Origin: Sphingomonas pokkalii
GTDB lineage: Bacteria; Pseudomonadota; Alphaproteobacteria; Sphingomonadales; Sphingomonadaceae
Length of the DNA stretch: 64,000 nt
Direction: 5' to 3'
NCBI RefSeq assembly: GCF_003096275.1
Contig: NZ_QENQ01000001.1
Coordinates: forward strand, 4,052,009 to 4,116,008
Shown here: positions 54,058-61,356 of the stretch, piece after piece
Layout of the letters: each line of letters begins with the position of its first letter
How positions within the stretch are numbered: the first letter of the stretch is position 1
Position numbers and translations under genes: made by a program
The notes under the pieces: generated by a model
Database searches by the model: none
What the model saw: only the letters and a program-made list of their open reading frames with translations
What the model was told of the DNA's origin: nothing

Positions 54058-55698
54058 ATGGCGACGCTAGCAATGGAACAGGCTCCGCAGGCCGAAACGC
54101 CGCGAAGTCCCCGATTCGACTATCAGACGCATCCGCTCGCCAAGCTGCTCTTCGCAGCGATCGTGATCGGCGGCCTGGCCTTTGCCGGCTGGAGCGTGCT
54201 GACCGACACCCGCGGCGTGGGCGAGGAACTTGCCCTGGGCGCGTTCCTGTTCCTCGCGCTCGCGCTGGTGATCGCGCTGGGCTTCGAGTTCGTGAACGGC
54301 TTCCACGACACGGCGAATGCCGTCGCCACGGTGATCTATACCAATTCGATGCCGGCGCACCTTGCGGTCGTCTGGTCGGGATTCTTCAATTTCCTGGGCG
54401 TGATGGCTTCCAGCGGCGCGGTGGCCTATTCGATCATCACGCTGCTGCCGGTGGACCTGATTCTGAACGTGGGATCGGCGCCCGGCTTCGCGATGATCTT
54501 CGCGCTGCTCCTAGCCGCAGTACTCTGGAACCTCGGCACCTGGTATGTCGGTCTGCCGAATTCCTCCAGCCATACGCTGATCGGATCGGTCCTTGGCGTC
54601 GGTCTGGCCAACCAGATCATTTCCGCGGGATCGCGCGGCGGCACTGCCGGCGTCGACTGGAGCCAGGCGCAGAAGGTGCTGACCGGCCTGTGGATGGCGC
54701 CACTGATCGGCTTCACCGCCGCGCTGCTGCTGCTGATCGCCCTGCGTATCCTGGTACGCAACCCGAAGCTGTATCGCGCTCCCGATGACAGCACGCCGCC
54801 GCCCAAGGGCATTCGTGCGCTGCTGATCTTCACCTGTACTGCCGTTTCCTACAGCCACGGGTCGAACGACGGGCAGAAGGGCATGGGGCTGATCATGCTG
54901 ATCCTGATCGGCTGCGCGCCCACTGCCTATGCGCTGAACCGGACGCTTCCGGCGAACTCGACTCCCGCGTTCGTGCAGACCGCGAACATCGCAACCGCCG
55001 CCTTCGATACACGCAGCGGCGGCATCCAGCTGGCGCCTTCGGAGGCGCGCGTGACGCTGACCCAGGCACTGCAGCAACGCAGCGCGGAGGGCCCCCGTGT
55101 CTATGCCGCGCTCGAAACGCTCTCACGGCACCTCACCAATCGCGTCGCGAGCTATGGCTCGCTGCGGGCGGTACCCGCCGAAGCGACCTCGAACGTGCGC
55201 AACGACATGTATCTGGTGCTGGATACTACGAAGCTGGCGATCAAGAAGGAAACCGCCTTCCGGCCGGCCGAGCTCTCCGCCCTGAAGGCGTATCAGAAGA
55301 GCCTGGAGGCCGGCACGCGCTTCATCCCGCTATGGGTGAAGATCGTCGTCGCGCTGGCATTGGGGCTGGGCACCATGATCGGCTGGAAGCGGATCGTCGT
55401 CACCGTGGGTGAAAAGATCGGTAAGCAGCATATGACCTACGGCATGGGCGCGTCGGCCGAACTCGTCGCCGCCGGGACTATCCTGGCCGCCGATGGCTTC
55501 GGGCTTCCGGTTTCCACGACCCATATCCTGTCGTCCGGTGTCGCCGGCGCTTCGGTCGCGAGCGGTTCCGGGCTTCAGGCGCGGACGATCCGCAATCTTG
55601 CCCTGGCCTGGCTGCTGACGCTGCCGGCCGCGATGGTGCTTTCGGGCGGGCTGTATTGGCTGATGCTGATGGCCGTTCGTACCTTCGGCCTGCAGTGA
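54058..55698 (+). CDS. Inorganic phosphate transporter, Pit family
   Basis: A 546-residue inner-membrane protein with 10-12 membrane helices. Both copies of the Pit signature are present: FVNGFHDTANAVATVIYT in the N-terminal half and SYSHGSNDGQKGMGL in the C-terminal half, with the inverted-repeat helices GLPNSSSHTLIGSVLGV and FGLPVSTTHILSSGVAG. A soluble helical insert (about 310-420) separates the halves. It couples metal-phosphate uptake to the proton gradient. The PHO box upstream is notable because many Pit genes are thought of as constitutive. Confidence 0.94.
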   Translation: MATLAMEQAPQAETPRSPRFDYQTHPLAKLLFAAIVIGGLAFAGWSVLTDTRGVGEELALGAFLFLALALVIALGFEFVNGFHDTANAVATVIYTNSMPAHLAVVWSGFFNFLGVMASSGAVAYSIITLLPVDLILNVGSAPGFAMIFALLLAAVLWNLGTWYVGLPNSSSHTLIGSVLGVGLANQIISAGSRGGTAGVDWSQAQKVLTGLWMAPLIGFTAALLLLIALRILVRNPKLYRAPDDSTPPPKGIRALLIFTCTAVSYSHGSNDGQKGMGLIMLILIGCAPTAYALNRTLPANSTPAFVQTANIATAAFDTRSGGIQLAPSEARVTLTQALQQRSAEGPRVYAALETLSRHLTNRVASYGSLRAVPAEATSNVRNDMYLVLDTTKLAIKKETAFRPAELSALKAYQKSLEAGTRFIPLWVKIVVALALGLGTMIGWKRIVVTVGEKIGKQHMTYGMGASAELVAAGTILAADGFGLPVSTTHILSSGVAGASVASGSGLQARTIRNLALAWLLTLPAAMVLSGGLYWLMLMAVRTFGLQ

Positions 55699-55704
55699 TC
55701 GGGC

Positions 55705-55725
55705 GGGCGGGGTGCTGCCCCGCCC
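55705..55725. terminator. GC hairpin between Pit and the convergent small gene
   Basis: An 8-bp stem, GGGCGGGG (55705-55712) with CCCCGCCC (55718-55725), loop TGCTG, 6 bp after the Pit stop. No T run follows on either strand, so its function as terminator is uncertain. Confidence 0.5.
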
Positions 55726-55733
55726 CACCGCCT

Positions 55734-55907
55734 TCAGCCGCGCAGCAGATCGTGGACGGCCAGGTGCAGGCCGCTTTCGACGCCGCTGCTATCGGCGCGC
55801 AGATCCGCCTTCACATGCTCCACAGGGTTGTAACAGGCCACGAGCCCGCCCGCGAGCAGTGCGAAGAATGTGGCGTAGAACAGACGCTTCAAGGGCGATT
55901 CGCGCAT
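55734..55907 (-). CDS. 57-residue putative small lipoprotein
   Basis: A short gene on the minus strand with GGGAG 8 nt before its ATG. The product starts MRESPLKRLFYATFFALL and reaches a lipobox-like LVAC with Cys at residue 25, followed by 32 mostly hydrophilic residues ending HDLLRG. A basic N-terminus, hydrophobic core and LVAC fit a lipoprotein signal; without cleavage it would be a single-pass membrane protein. It lies between the convergent Pit gene and the divergent MHS transporter. Function unknown. Confidence 0.6.
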   Translation of the reverse strand: MRESPLKRLFYATFFALLAGGLVACYNPVEHVKADLRADSSGVESGLHLAVHDLLRG

Positions 55908-56035
55908 ATCCCGTCTCCCAAATCCGGTGCAGCGAGTACGGGCATATCGATATCGTGCCGAAACTTTCCGCCCGCTGAACGACGCTTGACCGACGCGCCG
56001 ACTGGCCCGAGGGAGGCGCCGGGGAGGATTGCCAG

Positions 56036-57298
56036 ATGGCCCATGCCGCAGCGCCCGCGTCCCACCGCCGCATCCTGTTTGCGAGCCTGGTGGGTACGTC
56101 GGTCGAGTTTTATGATTTCTACATCTACGCCACGGCTACGGCCCTGGTTTTCGGTCCATTATTCTTCCCGGCGCAGGAGCCCTGGCTGCAACAGGTGGCT
56201 GCTTATGCCAGCTTCAGCGTGGCGTTCTTCGCGCGGCCGCTGGGCGGGCTGGTATTCGGGCATTACGGCGATCGGCTGGGGCGCAAATCCACGCTCGTCG
56301 CATCGCTGATGCTGATGGGGATTTCGACCGTGCTGATCGGTTGTCTCCCCAGCCATGCGATGATCGGCTGGGTGGCGCCGCTGCTGCTGTGCCTGTTGCG
56401 ATTCGGCCAAGGGCTGGGCCTGGGCGGCGAATGGGGCGGGGCGAGCCTGCTGGCCGTGGAATATGCGCCCAAGGGCTGGGCCTATCGCTATGGCAGCTTT
56501 CCGCCGCTGGGCGCGCCCGTCGGCTTCATCGCCGCCAATGGCCTGTTCCTGCTGCTCGGCGCCTTTCTGGACGATGCGGCTTTTCGCGATTGGGGATGGC
56601 GCCTGCCATTCCTGGCCAGCGCGGGACTGGTCGCACTCGGCCTGTGGGTGCGCCTGAGCATCGCCGAGACCCCGGCCTTTGTGGAAGCGACGGAACACGC
56701 GCCGCCGCCGCAGGTGCCGCTGGGCGTGCTGGTGCGTTCGCACCTGGCGCCGACGCTGGCGGGCACGCTGGGCACCATCGCCTGCTTCGCGCTGTTTTAT
56801 GTCGCCACGCTGTTCGCCATCGGCTTCGGCACCAAGGCGCTCGGCTATGCTCGCGAAGCGTTTCTGGGGGCGGAGCTCGGCGCCATCCTGTTCATGGCCC
56901 TGGGCATCGGTGCAGCGGGCTGGCTGGCAGACAAGCGGGGCGCAGGCCTGGCGCTGGCGCTTGGCTGCTTGGCGATGGTGCCGCTGGGGCTGGCGATGCC
57001 GGTGCTGCTGGTACCGGGGTCGCTTGGCGCGGTGTTCGCGTGGCTGGCGGCGGGGCTGTTCGTGATGGGTTTCGTCTATGGTCCGCTGGGCGGCTGGCTG
57101 CCGAGCCTGTTCCCGGCACAGGTGCGCTATACCGGCGTATCGGTGACGTTCAATCTGGGCGGCATCCTGGGCGGCGGATTGACGCCGCTGATCGCGGAGA
57201 CGCTGGTCCAGCGCGGCGGCATCGGCATGGTCGGCTGGTATCTCGCGGGCGCCGCGGGCCTCAGCCTGATCGGGCTGATGCTCACGCGGCGTCGCTGA
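56036..57298 (+). CDS. MFS transporter, metabolite:H+ symporter (MHS) family
   Basis: A 420-residue inner-membrane protein with 12 membrane helices. The N-terminal LVGTSVEFYDFYIYATATAL and GGLVFGHYGDRLGRKSTLV (motif A), then GQGLGLGGEWGGASLLAVEY, are hallmarks of the MHS family (KgtP, ShiA, ProP), which take up dicarboxylates, shikimate, osmolytes or similar solutes with protons. The substrate is not predictable. GAGG precedes the ATG. Confidence 0.93.
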   Translation: MAHAAAPASHRRILFASLVGTSVEFYDFYIYATATALVFGPLFFPAQEPWLQQVAAYASFSVAFFARPLGGLVFGHYGDRLGRKSTLVASLMLMGISTVLIGCLPSHAMIGWVAPLLLCLLRFGQGLGLGGEWGGASLLAVEYAPKGWAYRYGSFPPLGAPVGFIAANGLFLLLGAFLDDAAFRDWGWRLPFLASAGLVALGLWVRLSIAETPAFVEATEHAPPPQVPLGVLVRSHLAPTLAGTLGTIACFALFYVATLFAIGFGTKALGYAREAFLGAELGAILFMALGIGAAGWLADKRGAGLALALGCLAMVPLGLAMPVLLVPGSLGAVFAWLAAGLFVMGFVYGPLGGWLPSLFPAQVRYTGVSVTFNLGGILGGGLTPLIAETLVQRGGIGMVGWYLAGAAGLSLIGLMLTRRR

Positions 57299-57302
57299 CG
57301 GT

Positions 57303-57842
57303 TCAGGCTGGGCGGAGCAGGGTTAGCTTCGCCTTGCCATGCACCCGTTCGACATCGACGACGAAACCCGCAACGGATACGTCCTCGTTATAGGCGGTTT
57401 CGATGCTCACCCAGCTGCCCGGCCCGGTCCAGCCGAGCCGGGAGAGCTTGTCGAGCGCGACCGCGCCTGCGCTGGTGCCATAGGGCGGATCCATCATGAT
57501 GAGGTCCAGCGGCGCACGCGCCGGCCCGAGCGCCAGCACCGATCCCGGGCGCACATCCGCCCCCTTTGCCCCCAGCTTCGCGATATTCGCCTTCAGCACG
57601 GCCAATGCGGCGCGATCCTGTTCGACGAAGACGCAGCTGGCGGCACCCCGGGACAGCGCCTCCAGCCCGAGCGTACCCGATCCGGCGAAGAAATCGCCCA
57701 CCGCCAGCGCCTCGAAACTGCCCAGGCGCGAGGCAAGCATCGAGAACAATGCCTCGCGGGTGCGGTCGGCGGTGGGTCGGGTGGTGTCTCCCTTGGGCGC
57801 CAGCAGCGGGCGGCCGCGCCATTCCCCGGCAATGATCCGCAT
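57303..57842 (-). CDS. rsmD: 16S rRNA (guanine-966-N2)-methyltransferase
   Basis: A 179-residue SAM methyltransferase of the normal length. Motifs: RIIAGEWRGRPL, RPTADRTREALFSML, SAM motif DFFAGSGTLGLEAL and catalytic DPPY at 118-121. It modifies G966 of 16S rRNA during 30S assembly. Its ATG shares one base with the stop codon of the pseudouridine synthase gene, so both RNA-modifying enzymes are co-translated, an arrangement common in alphaproteobacteria. Confidence 0.96.
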   Translation of the reverse strand: MRIIAGEWRGRPLLAPKGDTTRPTADRTREALFSMLASRLGSFEALAVGDFFAGSGTLGLEALSRGAASCVFVEQDRAALAVLKANIAKLGAKGADVRPGSVLALGPARAPLDLIMMDPPYGTSAGAVALDKLSRLGWTGPGSWVSIETAYNEDVSVAGFVVDVERVHGKAKLTLLRPA

Positions 57843-59422
57843 CAGCCGCGCCCCCGTGGCGGACGGGAAGGCTTGCCGCCGCCGGGCCGGGGCCCGCGTG
57901 GGTTATCGCTGCCACCGGGTCGTGCCGGGCGCGGACCGCCCCTGGGCCTTTCGCCACCTTCAAATCCGGGCCGGGCAGGGCGGGGGCCGCCACGGGGGCG
58001 TTCGGCGCCCTCGAAGCCGGGGCGTGGCGGACGCGGGCCGCCGCGAGGGCGTTCGGTGCCTTCAAATCCTGGACGCGCCGCGCGCGGACCGCGCGGGCTC
58101 TCACGCTCGCCATAGCGCTGCGATACTGCGGCGCGGGGGCGTTCGGCACGATCCGTGCCGGGCCGCCCCGATCCGCCTTCGCGCCGGCCATCGACATCGC
58201 CGCCGCGCTGCGAACGAAAGCTGCGGGGACGCTCTTCACCCTCGTATGGCCGGCGTCCGCGCGGCGAGTCGCCTCCGCCATCGCGCTGCGAGCGACCGCC
58301 GCGCGGACGGTCGTCCGCGGTGCCGGTGTCCCGGCCGGCACGGGACGCCCATGGGCGTTCCGCGCGATCGGCTTCGCGCGGCGCGCGCGTTTCGCGGAAC
58401 GCCTTGGCGCGCCCGGCGCGTGCGGGATTGGCGACACGATCGCTGGCGCCCGCGCGCGCGGAAAGCTGGCCGGTGGTGCGTGTGCCCGGCTTCGGCTTGG
58501 CTTCCGGCGTGGCGCGTGCGGTGAACACCGGCCCCTTGGCTGCCGGCGCGGCTGCGGGCTTCGCGATCCTGCGGCGGCCTTCGGGCTCCACCTTGCTGGC
58601 CTTTTCGACGGGTTCGATCACCCGCTGGCGGACGGAGAATTGCAGGTTGGAGGCGGCCTTGCCGCCGCCGGGCTTGGACAAGACGGTGCGGAACGTCACC
58701 AGATCGTTATGGCGGATCTCATCGACGTCGCCGCTGGGCAGGTCGCCGAGATAGAAGGGGCCGTAACGGGTGCGGATCAGGCGGCTTACCTGAAGCCCCA
58801 GATATTCGAGAACGCGACGGACTTCGCGGTTCTTGCCTTCCGTCAGCGTCATCTCGATCCAGAGGTTCGCGCCGGTCCGCCGTTCGATATTGGCGTTGAT
58901 CGGGCCATAGCGGACGCCTTCGATCTCGATGCCCAGCATCAGGTCCTCAAGCTGTTCCTGGCTCACCTGGCCATAGGCACGGGCGCGATAGCTGCGCTCC
59001 ACGCCGGTGGAAGGCAGTTCCAGTTCGCGCTTCAGCTCGCCGTCCGTGGTTAGCAGCAGCAGCCCTTCGGTATTGAGGTCGAGTCGGCCGACAGGGATCA
59101 CGCGCGGCAGGCCTTCGGGCAGCCGATCATAGATGGTCGGGCGGCCGGTGAAATCGCGTTCGGCGGTCAACAGGCCGGCCGCCTTATGGTAGCGAAACAG
59201 CCGCGCCGGAGTTGCTGCGGCCACCGGTTCGCCGTCGACGGTTACGCCGTGCAGCGAGCCGAGCAGAGTTGCAGGGGTATCGAGAACCGTGCCGTTCAGG
59301 GCGACGCGGCCCTCGGCAATCATGCGTTCGATTTCGCGGCGCGAGGCGATGCCGGCGCGGGCGAGGAGCTTGGCGATCCGCTGAGGAGCGCCCGCCGTTT
59401 TCGGGGGAATGGATACAGACAC
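57842..59422 (-). CDS. Pseudouridine synthase (RluB/RsuA family) with long RGG-like tail
   Basis: A 526-residue protein. An S4 RNA-binding domain (about 14-60) and an RluB/RsuA catalytic domain (about 70-250) with catalytic Asp115 in PVGRLDLNTEGLLLLTTDG are followed by a ~240-residue low-complexity C-terminus rich in Arg, Gly and Pro. That tail includes three 17-residue repeats. The core resembles RluB, which modifies 23S rRNA near position 2605; the tail may add RNA binding or phase separation (inference). It lies directly upstream of rsmD. Confidence 0.92.
   Translation of the reverse strand: MSVSIPPKTAGAPQRIAKLLARAGIASRREIERMIAEGRVALNGTVLDTPATLLGSLHGVTVDGEPVAAATPARLFRYHKAAGLLTAERDFTGRPTIYDRLPEGLPRVIPVGRLDLNTEGLLLLTTDGELKRELELPSTGVERSYRARAYGQVSQEQLEDLMLGIEIEGVRYGPINANIERRTGANLWIEMTLTEGKNREVRRVLEYLGLQVSRLIRTRYGPFYLGDLPSGDVDEIRHNDLVTFRTVLSKPGGGKAASNLQFSVRQRVIEPVEKASKVEPEGRRRIAKPAAAPAAKGPVFTARATPEAKPKPGTRTTGQLSARAGASDRVANPARAGRAKAFRETRAPREADRAERPWASRAGRDTGTADDRPRGGRSQRDGGGDSPRGRRPYEGEERPRSFRSQRGGDVDGRREGGSGRPGTDRAERPRAAVSQRYGERESPRGPRAARPGFEGTERPRGGPRPPRPGFEGAERPRGGPRPARPGFEGGERPRGGPRPARPGGSDNPRGPRPGGGKPSRPPRGRG
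57923..58075 (-). repeat. Three 51-bp coding repeats in the pseudouridine synthase tail
   Basis: Three consecutive 17-residue units of the form RPGFEGxERPRGGPRPx, at 57923-57973, 57974-58024 and 58025-58075. The protein copies differ at one to two positions while the DNA differs at more third-codon bases, suggesting selection on the protein repeat. The rest of the tail holds looser R/G/P motifs. Confidence 0.85.
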
Positions 59423-59529
59423 CGCGGCGATATAGCGATTATGCTTCGCCGAGCAAAAATTTATACGGTGCGCGATCGGAACTTGCGCGTTAGGCGATCG
59501 GGCAAGACTTTGATTTGGGGCCGGAACGA

Positions 59530-59967
59530 ATGTTGTTCGGGAGAAAGAAACGGCGGATCGAGCACCTTCTGGTCGTCGAGGACGAGCCGTTGGTGGCTTT
59601 TGACACCGAGCATTTCCTCCGCGAGTCGGGCTTCACCATCGTGGCGACGGTGGATTCGGTAGCGCAGGCGAGTCGCATCGTGGAGAACGAGTCGTTGATC
59701 GATCTGGTGCTTGCGGATATCCGCCTTTCCGACGGCAGCGGGGTTGAGGTGGCAAAGGCGGCACAGGCGCGCGGTGTGCCGGTGCTGTTCGTTACCGGCA
59801 ATTGCCCGGCAGAGGCGCGGGCGCTTGCCGCCGGCTGCCTCGCGAAGCCCTATCCCCAGCGCGATCTGCTGGTGGCGATCGACGCGATCGACGCGGTGCT
59901 CGCCGGGCGTGCGGCGCCGAAGCGGCTGCCGCACAGCTTCAGCCTGTTCCTGGCGCCCGGCGATTAG
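59530..59967 (+). CDS. Single-domain response regulator (receiver only)
   Basis: A 145-residue receiver with no output domain. Asp/Glu at 17-19 (VVEDEP), phospho-Asp63 in VLADIRLSDGSG and Lys106 in LAKPYPQRDLL make it competent for phosphorylation. A basic N-terminus (MLFGRKKRR) precedes the domain. The ATG at 59530 is chosen; the frame starts with a TTG five codons upstream. No kinase is adjacent, so it is an orphan, perhaps in a phosphorelay like DivK or the HWE-kinase partners common in sphingomonads. Confidence 0.9.
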   Translation: MLFGRKKRRIEHLLVVEDEPLVAFDTEHFLRESGFTIVATVDSVAQASRIVENESLIDLVLADIRLSDGSGVEVAKAAQARGVPVLFVTGNCPAEARALAAGCLAKPYPQRDLLVAIDAIDAVLAGRAAPKRLPHSFSLFLAPGD

Positions 59968-60095
59968 TGGAGAAAGAGTTCCACCACGACGGCCGCCCAG
60001 GCGAAGACCGAGGCGAGCACCGCCAGCCGTGCGACCGTTTCCGAAGGCGATGCCGGCTGGGGGCGGGCGATGCTGCGGGTGGTGGAACGGGGCAT
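59964..60095 (-). CDS. 43-residue membrane protein
   Basis: A short minus-strand gene with a strong AAGGAG 7 nt before its ATG. The product has a polar, Ser/Thr/Arg-rich N-terminal half (PRSTTRSIARPQPASPSET) and one membrane helix (VARLAVLASVFAWAAVVVEL), ending FLH. Its stop overlaps that of the opposing receiver gene by 2 bp. The good ribosome site and clean helix favour a real microprotein. Function unknown. Confidence 0.65.
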   Translation of the reverse strand: MPRSTTRSIARPQPASPSETVARLAVLASVFAWAAVVVELFLH

Positions 60096-60122
60096 GGGCA
60101 ACTCCTTTTCTGGATACGCTGA

Positions 60123-61316
60123 CTATAGCGCCGAATTCTGAACGGCAGCCTGCCGGAACGGGAATGCGGCGGATTTTTCCGGCGTGTCGGCGCGGGCGAG
60201 CCACGCTTCCACCGTATCATGGAACTGGCGTACGCCCTGTTCGAGCCCGCCCAGGGTGATCTCCTCGATTGCGCCGGCGGCGAGGCCCTGCTGGCCCAGT
60301 GCGCAGGCACGGAAATCCTCTGACGCGAAGACGCCGCCGTCGAGCAACTGCCAGCTGCGTTCCCAATGATCGCGCGCCTTCGCGGTGGCGGGGGGCGCGG
60401 GGATCAGCATGAAATCCTCGACCAGTACGCGATCGACGGCCTGGGGCATCAAGATCATCAGGTTGATGTAATCCGGGCTCACCGCCAGCACCGCTCCGGG
60501 AAACATCTGATAGGTATAGGTGATCGCCCCGCGCAATGTCGGCCAGTCGCCGGCGGCGAGCTCGGCGATGCTCGCAGCGCGGCCTACGGCCGAGCGCTGG
60601 TGCGGGCCGATCCGGTCTGCCGCCGATACGCCGTCGTGAAAGAAGGGGGCGATGGTGCCGGCGTGGAGGCGCTGGATGTGGTAGCTTTCCAGAAACGCGT
60701 CCATGACCAGCTTCCAGTTCGCCGGAACGTCGTGCGTGCGCCGGCGGAAGCAATGCTGGCCGGCAAGATCGAACGCGGCGAAGTCCTGCGCCAGCGCGTC
60801 CGCATGGGTGAAGTCCGCCGATTGGTCGAAGGCGAACCAGATCAGGCCGCCGGCCTCGTGCGTCGGCAACGGCCGCAGGGCGTAGTCGGCCTTGTCGAGT
60901 CCCGGAAAGGATTCCGGGCGGGGCACGCCGGCGAGGCGCCCGTCGAGCCGGTAGCTCCACGCGTGATACGGGCAGATGAGCCGCGGCGCCTTCACGACGT
61001 CGCACCCCTCGACCAGCCGCGTGCCGCGATGCCGGCAGACGTTCAGGAAGACGCGGGCGGTGCCCTGAGCGTCGCGGGTAAGCAGCAGGGGCTTGCCGAA
61101 GCCGTCGTGCGGGACGGCCGATCCCGGATCCGGCAGCAGTGCGGAGGGCGCGAGCACCAGCGGGGCGCGGCGGAAGATCGCCGCTTGCTCGGCGGCGAAG
61201 CGTTCCGGGCAGGTATAGCGGGATGCCGGGACATGGCTGATCGGCCCGGTTCCGACATCGCCGCCGCGTGCAAGCGTGGCGGCCAGCGCGCGTTGCCCTT
61301 CGGTTGGTGCGTTCAT
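60123..61316 (-). CDS. Rieske-type ring-hydroxylating oxygenase, alpha subunit
   Basis: A 397-residue non-haem iron oxygenase component. The Rieske 2Fe-2S site is C94-x-H96 (NVCRHRGTRLVEG) with C115-x2-H118 (CPYHAWSY). The mononuclear iron site has His213 and His218 (ESYHIQRLH) with a downstream carboxylate expected in the C-terminal part. This family hydroxylates aromatic rings or demethylates quaternary amines such as carnitine or choline analogues; the substrate is unknown, and no beta subunit or reductase is in the window. It is divergent from the AmpG-like permease across 40 bp, and the two might be co-regulated. Confidence 0.93.
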   Translation of the reverse strand: MNAPTEGQRALAATLARGGDVGTGPISHVPASRYTCPERFAAEQAAIFRRAPLVLAPSALLPDPGSAVPHDGFGKPLLLTRDAQGTARVFLNVCRHRGTRLVEGCDVVKAPRLICPYHAWSYRLDGRLAGVPRPESFPGLDKADYALRPLPTHEAGGLIWFAFDQSADFTHADALAQDFAAFDLAGQHCFRRRTHDVPANWKLVMDAFLESYHIQRLHAGTIAPFFHDGVSAADRIGPHQRSAVGRAASIAELAAGDWPTLRGAITYTYQMFPGAVLAVSPDYINLMILMPQAVDRVLVEDFMLIPAPPATAKARDHWERSWQLLDGGVFASEDFRACALGQQGLAAGAIEEITLGGLEQGVRQFHDTVEAWLARADTPEKSAAFPFRQAAVQNSAL

Positions 61317-61356
61317 GGCTATCCTCTCCCGAATTTTCGGCTAGTTTCCTCCCCGA

